Assembly: GCF_900114185.1 (NCBI RefSeq)
Contig: NZ_FOSE01000004.1
Coordinates: forward strand, 327,519-391,518
DNA from: Cellulomonas sp. KH9
Lineage (GTDB): Bacteria; Actinomycetota; Actinomycetes; Actinomycetales; Cellulomonadaceae
Direction: 5' to 3'
DNA length: 64,000 nucleotides
Shown: positions 35,726 through 42,264 of the stretch, one piece after another
How the letters are laid out: each line of letters starts with the position of its first letter
Numbering within the stretch: the first letter of the stretch is position 1
Program-made: the position numbers and the translations under genes
The notes under the pieces: generated by a model
The model's input: the letters and a program-made list of their open reading frames with translations, nothing else
Database searches by the model: none
Told to the model about the DNA's origin: nothing

Positions 35726-37533
35726 CCGCGGCGACGGCCAGCACGGTCGCGCCGGCACCCGGCGCGGACGGCGACGCGGAGGAGGTCCGCGGACGCTCGC
35801 TCGCCCTGCTCCGCTCGCTGCTGCGGCCGGTGACGCGCCGCGCCGCCCTGACCGCCGTCGTCGTCGTGGTGGCCCAGCTCGCGCTCGTCGCCGGGCCGGC
35901 GCTCGTGGCGGTCGGCATCGACCGCGGCATCCCGGCCCTGCGGGCCGGTGACGCCGGACCGGCGCTGCTGGTGGCCGGCGGGTACGCCCTGACGGCCCTG
36001 GTCGCCGGGCTGTTCACCGCCGCGACGGTACGCCTGGCCGCGACGGTCAGCCAGGCCGTCCTGCTCGACCTGCGGCGCCGGGTGTTCCGGCACACGCAGC
36101 GCCTCAGCCTGGAGTTCCACGAGCGGTACACGTCGGGGCGGATCATCTCGCGCCAGACGTCCGACCTCGAGGCCCTGCGCGAGCTCCTCGACGGCGGTGT
36201 CACCACGCTCGCCGCCAGCGGGCTGGCCATGGTCTTCACCGCCGCCGGGCTGGCGCTGCTGGACTGGCGCAGCGGGCTGGTGCTGCTCGTCGCGGTCGTG
36301 CCGGGCGTGGTCCTCACCCGCTGGTTCCAGCGTCGCTCGCAGGCCCAGTACCGGCGGTCGCGGACGGCCGCGGCCCGGGTCATCGTCCGGTTCGTCGAGA
36401 CCATGACGGGCATCCGCGCGGTGCAGGCGTTCCGTCGCGAGGCGCAGGTCGCGGGGGTCTACGAGGCCGAGGCGGAGGAGTACCGGGCGGCCAACGCCGA
36501 GGCGATCCGCGTCAACGGCGTCTTCGACACCGGCCTGGTGCTCATCGGCAACGTCACCGTCGCCGCGGTCCTGCTGGTCGGTGGCCTGCGGGTGCTGGAC
36601 GGCGGGCTCGACGTGGGCGTGCTGGTCGCCGCGGTGCTCTACGCACGGCGGTTCTTCTCCCCGCTCGCGCAGATCGGGATGTTCTACAACTCGTTCCAGT
36701 CCGCCACTGCCGCCCTCGAGAAGCTGTCCGGGCTGCTCGCCCAGGAGCCCACCGTCCCCGACCCGGTGCGGCCGGTGCGCCTCGAGCAGCCCCGTGGCGA
36801 CGTGCGCTTCGAGGGCGTCGAGTTCGGCTACGGCGACGGACCGTCGGTCCTGCCGCGCCTTGACCTGCACGTCCCGGCCGGGCAGACCGTCGCCCTGGTG
36901 GGCGAGACGGGCGCCGGCAAGTCCACCGTGGCCAAGCTCCTCGCCCGGTTCTACGACCCGCGGACCGGGTCCGTGCGCGTGGACGGCGTCGACCTGCGCG
37001 ACGCGGACCCGACGGACCTGCGCGCCGCCATGGTCATGGTGACCCAGGAGGCGTACCTGTTCTCCGGCTCGGTGGCCGCGAACATCGCCCTGGGCCGGCC
37101 GGGTGCGAGCCCCGCGCAGATCGAGCAGGCGGCGCGGGCCGTCGGCGTGCACGACCTCATCGCGGCGCTGCCGGACGGGTACGACACGGACGTCGACACC
37201 CGCGGCGTGCGGCTGTCCGCCGGGCAGCGCCAGCTCGTGTCGTTCGCGCGGGCCTTCCTCGCCGATCCCGCCGTCCTCGTGCTCGACGAGGCGACCAGCT
37301 CGCTGGACATCCCCGGGGAGCAGCTCGTGCAGGAGGGGCTGCGCACCCTGCTGACCGGCCGCACCGCGGTGGTGATCGCCCACCGGCTGTCGACCGTCAT
37401 GCACGCGGACCGCGTGCTGGTCGTCGACGCCGGTCGTGTCGTCGAGGACGGCAGCCCCGACGAGCTGGTCGCGGCAGGCGGTCGGTTCGCGGCGCTGCAC
37501 GCCGAGTGGCAGCGATCGTTGCGCGGCGACTGA
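35722..37533 (+). CDS. heterodimeric ABC exporter, subunit with consensus catalytic residues
   Basis: A 603-residue half-transporter beginning inside the stop of its partner. The membrane domain has six helices, and the coupling region GRIISRQTSDLEALRELLDGGVT is typical. Walker A is GETGAGKST, the Q-loop has MVTQEAYLFSGSV, and Walker B is LVLDEATSSLD with the catalytic Glu. The signature is LSAGQRQ instead of LSGGQ. Thus the site made by this Walker A/B and the partner's LSGGQ is functional, while the opposite site is weak, as in characterised heterodimeric exporters. A short acidic N-terminal tail precedes the first helix. Confidence 0.92.
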   Translation: MTAATASTVAPAPGADGDAEEVRGRSLALLRSLLRPVTRRAALTAVVVVVAQLALVAGPALVAVGIDRGIPALRAGDAGPALLVAGGYALTALVAGLFTAATVRLAATVSQAVLLDLRRRVFRHTQRLSLEFHERYTSGRIISRQTSDLEALRELLDGGVTTLAASGLAMVFTAAGLALLDWRSGLVLLVAVVPGVVLTRWFQRRSQAQYRRSRTAAARVIVRFVETMTGIRAVQAFRREAQVAGVYEAEAEEYRAANAEAIRVNGVFDTGLVLIGNVTVAAVLLVGGLRVLDGGLDVGVLVAAVLYARRFFSPLAQIGMFYNSFQSATAALEKLSGLLAQEPTVPDPVRPVRLEQPRGDVRFEGVEFGYGDGPSVLPRLDLHVPAGQTVALVGETGAGKSTVAKLLARFYDPRTGSVRVDGVDLRDADPTDLRAAMVMVTQEAYLFSGSVAANIALGRPGASPAQIEQAARAVGVHDLIAALPDGYDTDVDTRGVRLSAGQRQLVSFARAFLADPAVLVLDEATSSLDIPGEQLVQEGLRTLLTGRTAVVIAHRLSTVMHADRVLVVDAGRVVEDGSPDELVAAGGRFAALHAEWQRSLRGD

Positions 37534-37555
37534 GGCTCGGCGACCGGCGCCGGGG

Positions 37556-37726
37556 TCAGGGTGGTCCGAGCAGCCGGTGCGCCTCCAGGGCCAGTGCGAG
37601 GGCGGTGCGCGTCCGCGGGTCGTGGAGGTCCGCGTCGAGCAGGTCACCGATGCGCTGGAGGCGGTGCTTCATCGTGGTGTAGTGCACGAACAGCCGCCGG
37701 CGCGGCTCCTCGCGGGGCCGCGCCCG
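37556..37726 (-). pseudogene. remnant of a PucR-family regulator (C-terminal helix-turn-helix only)
   Basis: The minus strand encodes 56 residues that read LFVHYTTMKHRLQRIGDLLDADLHDPRTRTALALALEAHRLLG, the end of a PucR/CdaR-type C-terminal HTH (usual form LFVHpNTvryRLrRI.ELLG.DL.DPetRlaL.lAL). An in-frame TGA at 37729-37727 closes it just upstream, and no start or N-terminal domains are found, because the TipA-like gene begins there. It appears to be the leftover of a deleted regulator gene. Confidence 0.72.
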
Positions 37727-37734
37727 TCACATCG

Positions 37735-38493
37735 TCACAGGTGACGCGCGGCGTACTCGTGCAGGGCGTCACGCACGAACGCCGCGCCCCGCTCGTCGTC
37801 GCCGTAGTGGCGGGTGAACCGCGGGTCGGCGACGTACATGTCGGCCAGCCCGAGCACGTACCCCCGGGCCGGTGCGTCGCCGTCGCGCGGCGTCCCGGGC
37901 ACGTCGCCCAGCCACTGCACGTGCCGGCGGGCGATCTCCTGCGCCTCGTCCGACGCGGGGTCGGTGCCCGCCGCCGCCGCGGCCGCCCAGTCCCGGGCGA
38001 GCGCCGCCGAGCGCTCCTGCCACGTGGCGCGCTCGTCGGCGCTCCGGCTGCGCCACCAGGCGTCGCCGGCGGCGTAGGCGTCGGCGCCCCAGCGCTCCTC
38101 GACCTCCTGCCGGTGCTGCGTGTGGTCGAACCCGTCGAACATCTCCTCGACCATCAGGTCGCCTCCCTCGTCGCGTGCGGTGAGCGTCCGGCGCACCGAG
38201 GCCGCCTGCCGGGCGAGGCGGTCCTGCTCGGCCGTGAGCCAGGCGAGGTGCCGGCGCAGTGCCGTCGCCTCGTCCGTCTCGCGGTCCAGCACCCGGCGGA
38301 TCTCGGCCAGCCCGAGCCCCAGGTCGCGCAGCAGCAGGATGCGCTGCAGCCGCACGAGGGCGGCGTCGTCGTACCAGCGGTACCCGGTGTCGGCGACGCG
38401 GCTGGGAGTGAGCAGCCCGATCGCGTCGTAGTGACGCAGCGTGCGGCTCGTCGTGCCGGTCAGTCGGGCGACCTCCTGGATCGACGCCTCCAC
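37735..38493 (-). CDS. TipA-like MerR-family regulator
   Basis: A 252-residue protein from GTG 38493, which follows AGGAGGAG. The N-terminal MerR winged helix reads IQEVARLTGTTSRTLRHYDAIGLLTPSR, then a dimerisation helix with LLLRDLGLGLAEIRRVL. The C-terminal half (about 115-252: EEMFDGFDHTQHRQEVEERWGADAY, then YVLGLADMYVADPRFTRHY) is the TipAS ligand-binding domain, which in Streptomyces TipA traps thiopeptide antibiotics. It likely activates a drug-response gene. Neighbours are the ABC exporter (upstream, other strand) and an FNT channel. No MerR-type operator with a 19-base spacer was identified by eye. Confidence 0.9.
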   Translation of the reverse strand: MEASIQEVARLTGTTSRTLRHYDAIGLLTPSRVADTGYRWYDDAALVRLQRILLLRDLGLGLAEIRRVLDRETDEATALRRHLAWLTAEQDRLARQAASVRRTLTARDEGGDLMVEEMFDGFDHTQHRQEVEERWGADAYAAGDAWWRSRSADERATWQERSAALARDWAAAAAAGTDPASDEAQEIARRHVQWLGDVPGTPRDGDAPARGYVLGLADMYVADPRFTRHYGDDERGAAFVRDALHEYAARHL

Positions 38494-38582
38494 GGCTCCT
38501 CCTCGGCCTCGGTGTGCGGACCCGGTCGACCGTAGGAGCTGACGCGACGTCAAGGTCAAGCGGGTCGGCGGCCGCCCGCTCG

Positions 38583-39443
38583 TCAGGAGGTCGGGCGACC
38601 CTCGCGCAGCCAGCGCGAGTCGTCGTTGACGTACGCGTAGTACAGCCCGATCAGGAGCCCGCCGCCGACGAAGTTCCCGAGCAGCGCCAGGCCGACGTTG
38701 CCGGCGGCGAGCCCGACGTCGATCCCCTCCTGCAGCCCGACGATGGTGAACAGGACCGTGTTGGCGACCGAGTGCTCCAGCCCGAGGAAGGCGAAGATGA
38801 ACACGGCCACGATCATGACGAGCGACTTGGTGACGTCGTCCCGGATCAGGCCGTTGTAGACCAGCAGCATCGCGAGGTTGATGCAGAAGTTGCAGAGCAC
38901 CGCGCGCACCAGCAGGTCGCCCCACCCCGTCGGCCCGTCGGCGACGAACGCGAGCTTGTGGTCGACCGCGGTCACCATCTGGTCGAGCGTCGCGCCCTCC
39001 GCGAGCGTGGAGAACCGCACCAGCACCGCGACCAGCAGGCCGCCCACGAAGTTCCCGGCGAAGCACAGGCCCAGCAGCCGCAGCGCGCGGCCCCACGTGG
39101 TGCGGCGGTGGTAGGCCCCGATCGAGACGATCATCATGTTCGACGTCAGCAGCTCGGACCGCGAGTAGTAGATGAACACCAGCGCCCAGCCGAACAGGAC
39201 GGCGCCCGCCATGCGGCCGATCAGGTAGAGCGAGGTGCCGCCGACCGTGATCTGCGCGAACGCGGACACGACGGCGTAGTGCGCCCCGTACAGCAGGCCG
39301 ATGATGATCCCCGCCATCGCGGCGCGCATGACGTAGCGGCGGCCCAGCGCGCCCGCCATGGTGGTCTTGGTCTCCAGCGCCTCGAGCACGGTGCTGATGA
39401 ACTGCTTGCCCGGGAACAGGGGGGACTCGGTACCGGCGCTCAC
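38583..39443 (-). CDS. formate/nitrite transporter (FNT) family channel
   Basis: A 286-residue membrane protein with six helices of the FocA/NirC fold. Hallmarks are AAMAGIIIGLLYGAHYAVVSAF, LCFAGNFVGGLLVAVLV, LLVRAVLCNFCINLAMLLVYN and the repeat NVGLALLGNFVGGGLLIGLYYAYVN. It may pass formate, nitrite, acetate or hydrosulfide as a pentamer. The start is uncertain: GTG 39443 has a weak CACCGT hexamer six bases upstream (leaderless type), while an upstream GTG at 39461 adds six residues and has neither ribosome binding site nor promoter. It is divergent from the phosphoribosyltransferase gene. Confidence 0.88.
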   Translation of the reverse strand: MSAGTESPLFPGKQFISTVLEALETKTTMAGALGRRYVMRAAMAGIIIGLLYGAHYAVVSAFAQITVGGTSLYLIGRMAGAVLFGWALVFIYYSRSELLTSNMMIVSIGAYHRRTTWGRALRLLGLCFAGNFVGGLLVAVLVRFSTLAEGATLDQMVTAVDHKLAFVADGPTGWGDLLVRAVLCNFCINLAMLLVYNGLIRDDVTKSLVMIVAVFIFAFLGLEHSVANTVLFTIVGLQEGIDVGLAAGNVGLALLGNFVGGGLLIGLYYAYVNDDSRWLREGRPTS

Positions 39444-39520
39444 GGCACCACGGTGGCACACATCCGCCGAGGCCGGTGCGTGGGACGCGCGGCCGGTCCC
39501 GCACGCCCGGGTGCGTGCGG

Positions 39521-39526
39521 GACCAT
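39521..39526 (+). promoter_or_regulatory. possible leaderless -10 box of the phosphoribosyltransferase gene
   Basis: GACCAT followed by GGGGGC and ATG 39533. The ATG at 39525 is not usable because it meets a stop after two codons. Confidence 0.35.
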
Positions 39527-39532
39527 GGGGGC

Positions 39533-40045
39533 ATGACGACGACGGAGGCCGCGCCCGGGCAGGACATGCCGACCGAGCGCGAGGTGCTGGACTGGGAGAC
39601 GTTCGGCGCAGCGACGCGCGAGGTGGCGCAGACGGTCGTGGACTCCGGGTTCGTGCCCGACGTCGTCGTGTCGGTCGCGCGCGGCGGCCTGCCGCCCGGC
39701 GGGGCGATCGCGTACGCGCTGGGCACCAAGGCCGTCGGCACCATGAACGTCGAGTTCTACACCGGCATCGACAGCACGCTGCCGGAGCCGCAGCTGCTGC
39801 CGCCGCTGCTGGACACCGACGCGCTGCACGGGTTGCGCGCGCTCGTGGTGGACGACGTCGCCGACTCCGGTGAGACGCTCGCCCTGGTCAAGAGGCTGCT
39901 GTCCGCGCACTGCGCCGAGGTGCGCACCGCCGTGCTGTACGCCAAGCCGCGCTCGGTGATCGACCCGGACTACGTGTGGCGCCGCACCGACCTGTGGATC
40001 ACGTTCCCGTGGTCGGCGCTGCCGCCGGTGCGACCGACGCGCTGA
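39533..40045 (+). CDS. phosphoribosyltransferase domain protein
   Basis: A 170-residue type-I phosphoribosyltransferase. The PRPP-binding loop is ALVVDDVADSGETLALV at about 103-119, and VVSVARGGLPPGGAIAYALG is the upstream PPi loop. The closing YVWRRTDLWITFPWS is seen in the xanthine/hypoxanthine PRTase-like group. It could salvage a purine base or be a regulatory PRTase. Start ATG 39533 is chosen because earlier codons lack support and a -10-like box lies at the right distance for a leaderless mRNA. Its last 47 bases overlap, tail to tail, with the HAD phosphatase gene. Confidence 0.86.
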   Translation: MTTTEAAPGQDMPTEREVLDWETFGAATREVAQTVVDSGFVPDVVVSVARGGLPPGGAIAYALGTKAVGTMNVEFYTGIDSTLPEPQLLPPLLDTDALHGLRALVVDDVADSGETLALVKRLLSAHCAEVRTAVLYAKPRSVIDPDYVWRRTDLWITFPWSALPPVRPTR

Positions 40046-40715
40046 GCTCGGCCCGCCCGGGCGTGCGGAGCGTCTCCAGCACCGTCTCGGCCAGGCGGTC
40101 GACCGTCGGCACGACCTCGAGCGCACCGGCGCGCGCGAGCTCGCCCGGCTGCGCGTAGCCCCACGCGACCCCGACGCAGTCGACGCCGTGGGCGCGCGCG
40201 CCGTGCACGTCGTGCTCGCGGTCACCCACCATGAGCACGGGCCCGGCGGGGCGCAGCGCGGCGAGCGCCGCCGCGACGACCGTCGCCTTGGACGACGGCA
40301 CGTGGTCCAGCGGGGCGCCGAAGACGCCCTCCAGGAAGGGCGCCAGGCCGAAGCGCTCGCAGATGGGGCCGGCGAACACCTCGGGCTTGCTGGTCGCCAC
40401 GGCCAGCCGCACGCCGGCGTCCCGCAGCGCGGCGAGCTGCTCCGGGACCCCGGGGTAGACGCTGTTCTGCCACATGCCCGTCTCACGGAAGTACGCGCGG
40501 TACGCGGCGATCGCCTCCGGCACGCGGTCGGCAGGGACGTCGAACAGGGCGAACGACTCGGCGAGCGGCGGGCCGACGAACCGCCGCAGCGCGGTCGCGT
40601 CCGGCACCGGCAGCCCCAGCGCGGTGAACGCGACGCGGGCGCTGGCCGCGATGCCGGGGTAGGAGTCGGTCAGGGTGCCGTCGAGGTCCAGCAGGACCAG
40701 GGGTGCGTGGGTCAT
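39999..40715 (-). CDS. HAD-family hydrolase (phosphoglycolate phosphatase-like), copy 1
   Basis: A 238-residue haloacid-dehalogenase phosphatase. Motif I DLDGTLTDS (nucleophile Asp10, Asp12) is at the N-terminus, a four-helix cap follows, then VAVATSKPEVFAG (motif II) and LMVGDREHDVHGARAHG (motif IV). It resembles Gph/PyrP-like enzymes that act on small phosphorylated metabolites. The start could also be ATG 40727 (four residues earlier); neither has a strong ribosome binding site. A second HAD gene of the same build lies just upstream, and the two share GDREHDVHGA, which points to tandem duplication. Confidence 0.88.
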   Translation of the reverse strand: MTHAPLVLLDLDGTLTDSYPGIAASARVAFTALGLPVPDATALRRFVGPPLAESFALFDVPADRVPEAIAAYRAYFRETGMWQNSVYPGVPEQLAALRDAGVRLAVATSKPEVFAGPICERFGLAPFLEGVFGAPLDHVPSSKATVVAAALAALRPAGPVLMVGDREHDVHGARAHGVDCVGVAWGYAQPGELARAGALEVVPTVDRLAETVLETLRTPGRAELSASVAPAAAPTTGT

Positions 40716-40741
40716 CCCGGCCATCATCCCAGGGGGCGCGC

Positions 40742-41416
40742 TCAGCCCGTCACGCGGGCCAGCACGGCGGCCGGCACCTCGGCGGGCGACGCGAGCACCT
40801 CGACCGCGCCGGCTGCGAGCAGCTCCTCGGCGCCCCCGTAGCCCCACAGCGCACCGAGGCAGGGCAGGTCGTGCTCGGCGGCGCCGTGCACGTCGTGCTC
40901 GCGGTCACCGAGCATCACGGCCCGCACCGGGGCGTCGTCGCCGACCGTCTCCCGGACCCACGCCAGGGCGCGGCCGATGATCTGGCCCTTCGACTCCGAC
41001 TCGTCGTCCGGGGCGCCGACGACGTGGTCGAGCAGCGGCGTCAGCCCGACCTCGTCGCAGATCGGTGCGGCCCACCGCAGCGGCTTGGCCGTCGCGACGA
41101 CCAGGAGCACGCCGGCCTCGCGCAGCGTCACCAGCGCCTCGGGGACGCCGTCGAACACCCGGGTGTCCCACACCCCGACGTCGGAGAAGTGCGTGCCGTA
41201 GGCGGCGACGGCCGCGTCGAGCTGCTCGGCGCCGACGCCGTGGGTCGTGAAGGACCACGTGATCGGGGGGCCGGCGAAGGAGCGCATCACGGCCTCGGTG
41301 GGGGTGGGCAGCCCGACGTGGGCGTAGGCGTGGCGCACGGACGCGACGATGCCGGGGGCGGAGTCCATGAGCGTGCCGTCGAGGTCGAGCAGGGCAACGG
41401 GTCGTGCGGAGGTCAT
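40742..41416 (-). CDS. HAD-family hydrolase (phosphoglycolate phosphatase-like), copy 2
   Basis: A 224-residue paralogue of the next gene on this strand. Motif I is DLDGTLMDS (Asp11, Asp13), motif II LVVATAKPLRWAAP, the lysine lies in ESESKGQIIGRAL and motif IV is VMLGDREHDVHGAAEHD. The cap helices differ (TWSFTTHGVGAEQLD), so the substrate may differ. ATG 41416 lacks a ribosome binding site but has CACGAT six bases upstream, so it may be translated from a leaderless mRNA that also covers copy 1. Confidence 0.88.
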   Translation of the reverse strand: MTSARPVALLDLDGTLMDSAPGIVASVRHAYAHVGLPTPTEAVMRSFAGPPITWSFTTHGVGAEQLDAAVAAYGTHFSDVGVWDTRVFDGVPEALVTLREAGVLLVVATAKPLRWAAPICDEVGLTPLLDHVVGAPDDESESKGQIIGRALAWVRETVGDDAPVRAVMLGDREHDVHGAAEHDLPCLGALWGYGGAEELLAAGAVEVLASPAEVPAAVLARVTG

Positions 41417-41422
41417 GGGCTG

Positions 41423-41428
41423 ATCGTG
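41423..41428 (-). promoter_or_regulatory. possible leaderless -10 box of the HAD pair
   Basis: CACGAT on the minus strand with six bases to ATG 41416. Confidence 0.35.
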
Positions 41429-41468
41429 CCTGGTCGCCCTCGCGTCCGGCCATTCACCCGACTGCCTC

Positions 41469-41504
41469 TTGACAGTCGACAGATGTCTATCGAAGATCGA
41501 TAGA
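41469..41504 (+). promoter_or_regulatory. promoter with palindromic operator, leaderless
   Basis: TTGACA (41469-41474), a 17-base spacer and GAAGAT (41492-41497) place the transcript start at ATG 41504. A perfect 8-base inverted repeat, TCTATCGA-AGA-TCGATAGA (41486-41504), straddles the -10 box and touches the start codon. This is the layout of a tightly repressed promoter. Confidence 0.66.
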
Positions 41505-42022
41505 TGACGTCCTCACGCAGGCTCGCGCTCCGCATCGCTCTGGTGTGCCTGCTGGCCGGGTCGCTGCTGCTGCAGGGGCTCCTGCCGGCGCTGGCGGAGG
41601 TGGTCGGCGGCGGGTACGCCGAGACCGAGCGGCTGGTCGTGCCCTACGCCCTCACCGCGATCGCCGCCGTCGCGGGCCTCCAGGTCTGCCTCGTCGCCGG
41701 GTGGTGGCTGCTGGGGCGCGAGCGCCGGGGGGAGCTCGTCGCGCCACGCTCCCTGCGGGGTGTCGACGCCGCCACGGCGGGGCTCGTCGCGGCGACCCTG
41801 CTCGCGGCGGCGCCCCCGGCCCACCTGCTCGTCGTCGTCGGCGTGGGAGGGCCCGGCGTCGTCCTCGCGCTGGTCGCGTGCGTCGCCGGCGGGGCCGGCC
41901 TCGTGCGGGTGCTCCGCTCGCTGCGGGCGGACCTGCGTGCGGCGGTCGACCGGGCGGTCGTCGACGACCCGGCCCGCACCGACGTGCCGCGTGCGATGCG
42001 CTCACGCCACGGACGCCGATAG
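41504..42022 (+). CDS. DUF2975-like small membrane protein
   Basis: A 172-residue protein with four hydrophobic helices: ALRIALVCLLAGSLLLQGLLPAL, a pair around PYALTAIAAVAGLQVCLVAGWWLL and AATAGLVAATLLAAAPPAHLLV, and VVLALVACVAGGAGLVRVL. The layout and the closing basic segment (LRSLRADLRAAVDRAV) resemble DUF2975 proteins, which are often paired with a small Xre-type regulator. No such regulator is adjacent. Its own promoter carries a perfect palindrome over the -10 box, so it is probably repressed. Function unknown. The stop codon TAG is part of the ileS -10 box. Confidence 0.65.
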   Translation: MTSSRRLALRIALVCLLAGSLLLQGLLPALAEVVGGGYAETERLVVPYALTAIAAVAGLQVCLVAGWWLLGRERRGELVAPRSLRGVDAATAGLVAATLLAAAPPAHLLVVVGVGGPGVVLALVACVAGGAGLVRVLRSLRADLRAAVDRAVVDDPARTDVPRAMRSRHGRR

Positions 42023-42025
42023 ACT
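42020..42025 (+). promoter_or_regulatory. -10 box of ileS
   Basis: TAGACT overlaps the stop of the preceding gene. It would start transcription near 42032, at the 5' end of the T-box leader. Confidence 0.5.
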
Positions 42026-42031
42026 CCCCCC

Positions 42032-42264
42032 ACAGGCATCGACCCGGCCATCACCGGTGAGCCTCCGGAAGAACGGGATCCGCGCCACGGTGCGGCGTCC
42101 TCAGTAGAACCGGACGGGGCAGGCCCGTCACAGCCGCAGGTGAGAGGCCGGGGACCCGTCCCCGGCAAGCGAGGTGGTACCGCGGTGGTGCCCGGGTGGT
42201 CCGGGTGTCGTCGTCCTCGTGGCCGTACCGCACCCCCGGGTGCGCGAGACCAGGAGCCCCGACC
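42032..42264 (+). promoter_or_regulatory. T-box riboswitch of ileS, actinobacterial translational type
   Basis: The leader has the T-box sequence GAGGTGGTACCGCGG at 42171-42185, whose TGGT bulge pairs with the tRNA acceptor end. An ultrashort stem I carries the specifier ATC (isoleucine) at 42050-42052, followed by ACCGGTGAGCCTCCGGAAGAACGG, and AGTAGAACCGGACGGG marks stem II. Downstream stems around 42186-42250 could hide the AGGAG at 42252-42256. There is no T-run. Uncharged tRNA-Ile should free the ribosome binding site and raise IleRS production, as shown for Mycobacterium and Nocardia ileS leaders. Confidence 0.93.

Noticed and set aside
39518-39527. ATG 39525 as start of the phosphoribosyltransferase
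   Set aside because: It reaches a stop after two codons (ATG GGG GCA TGA).
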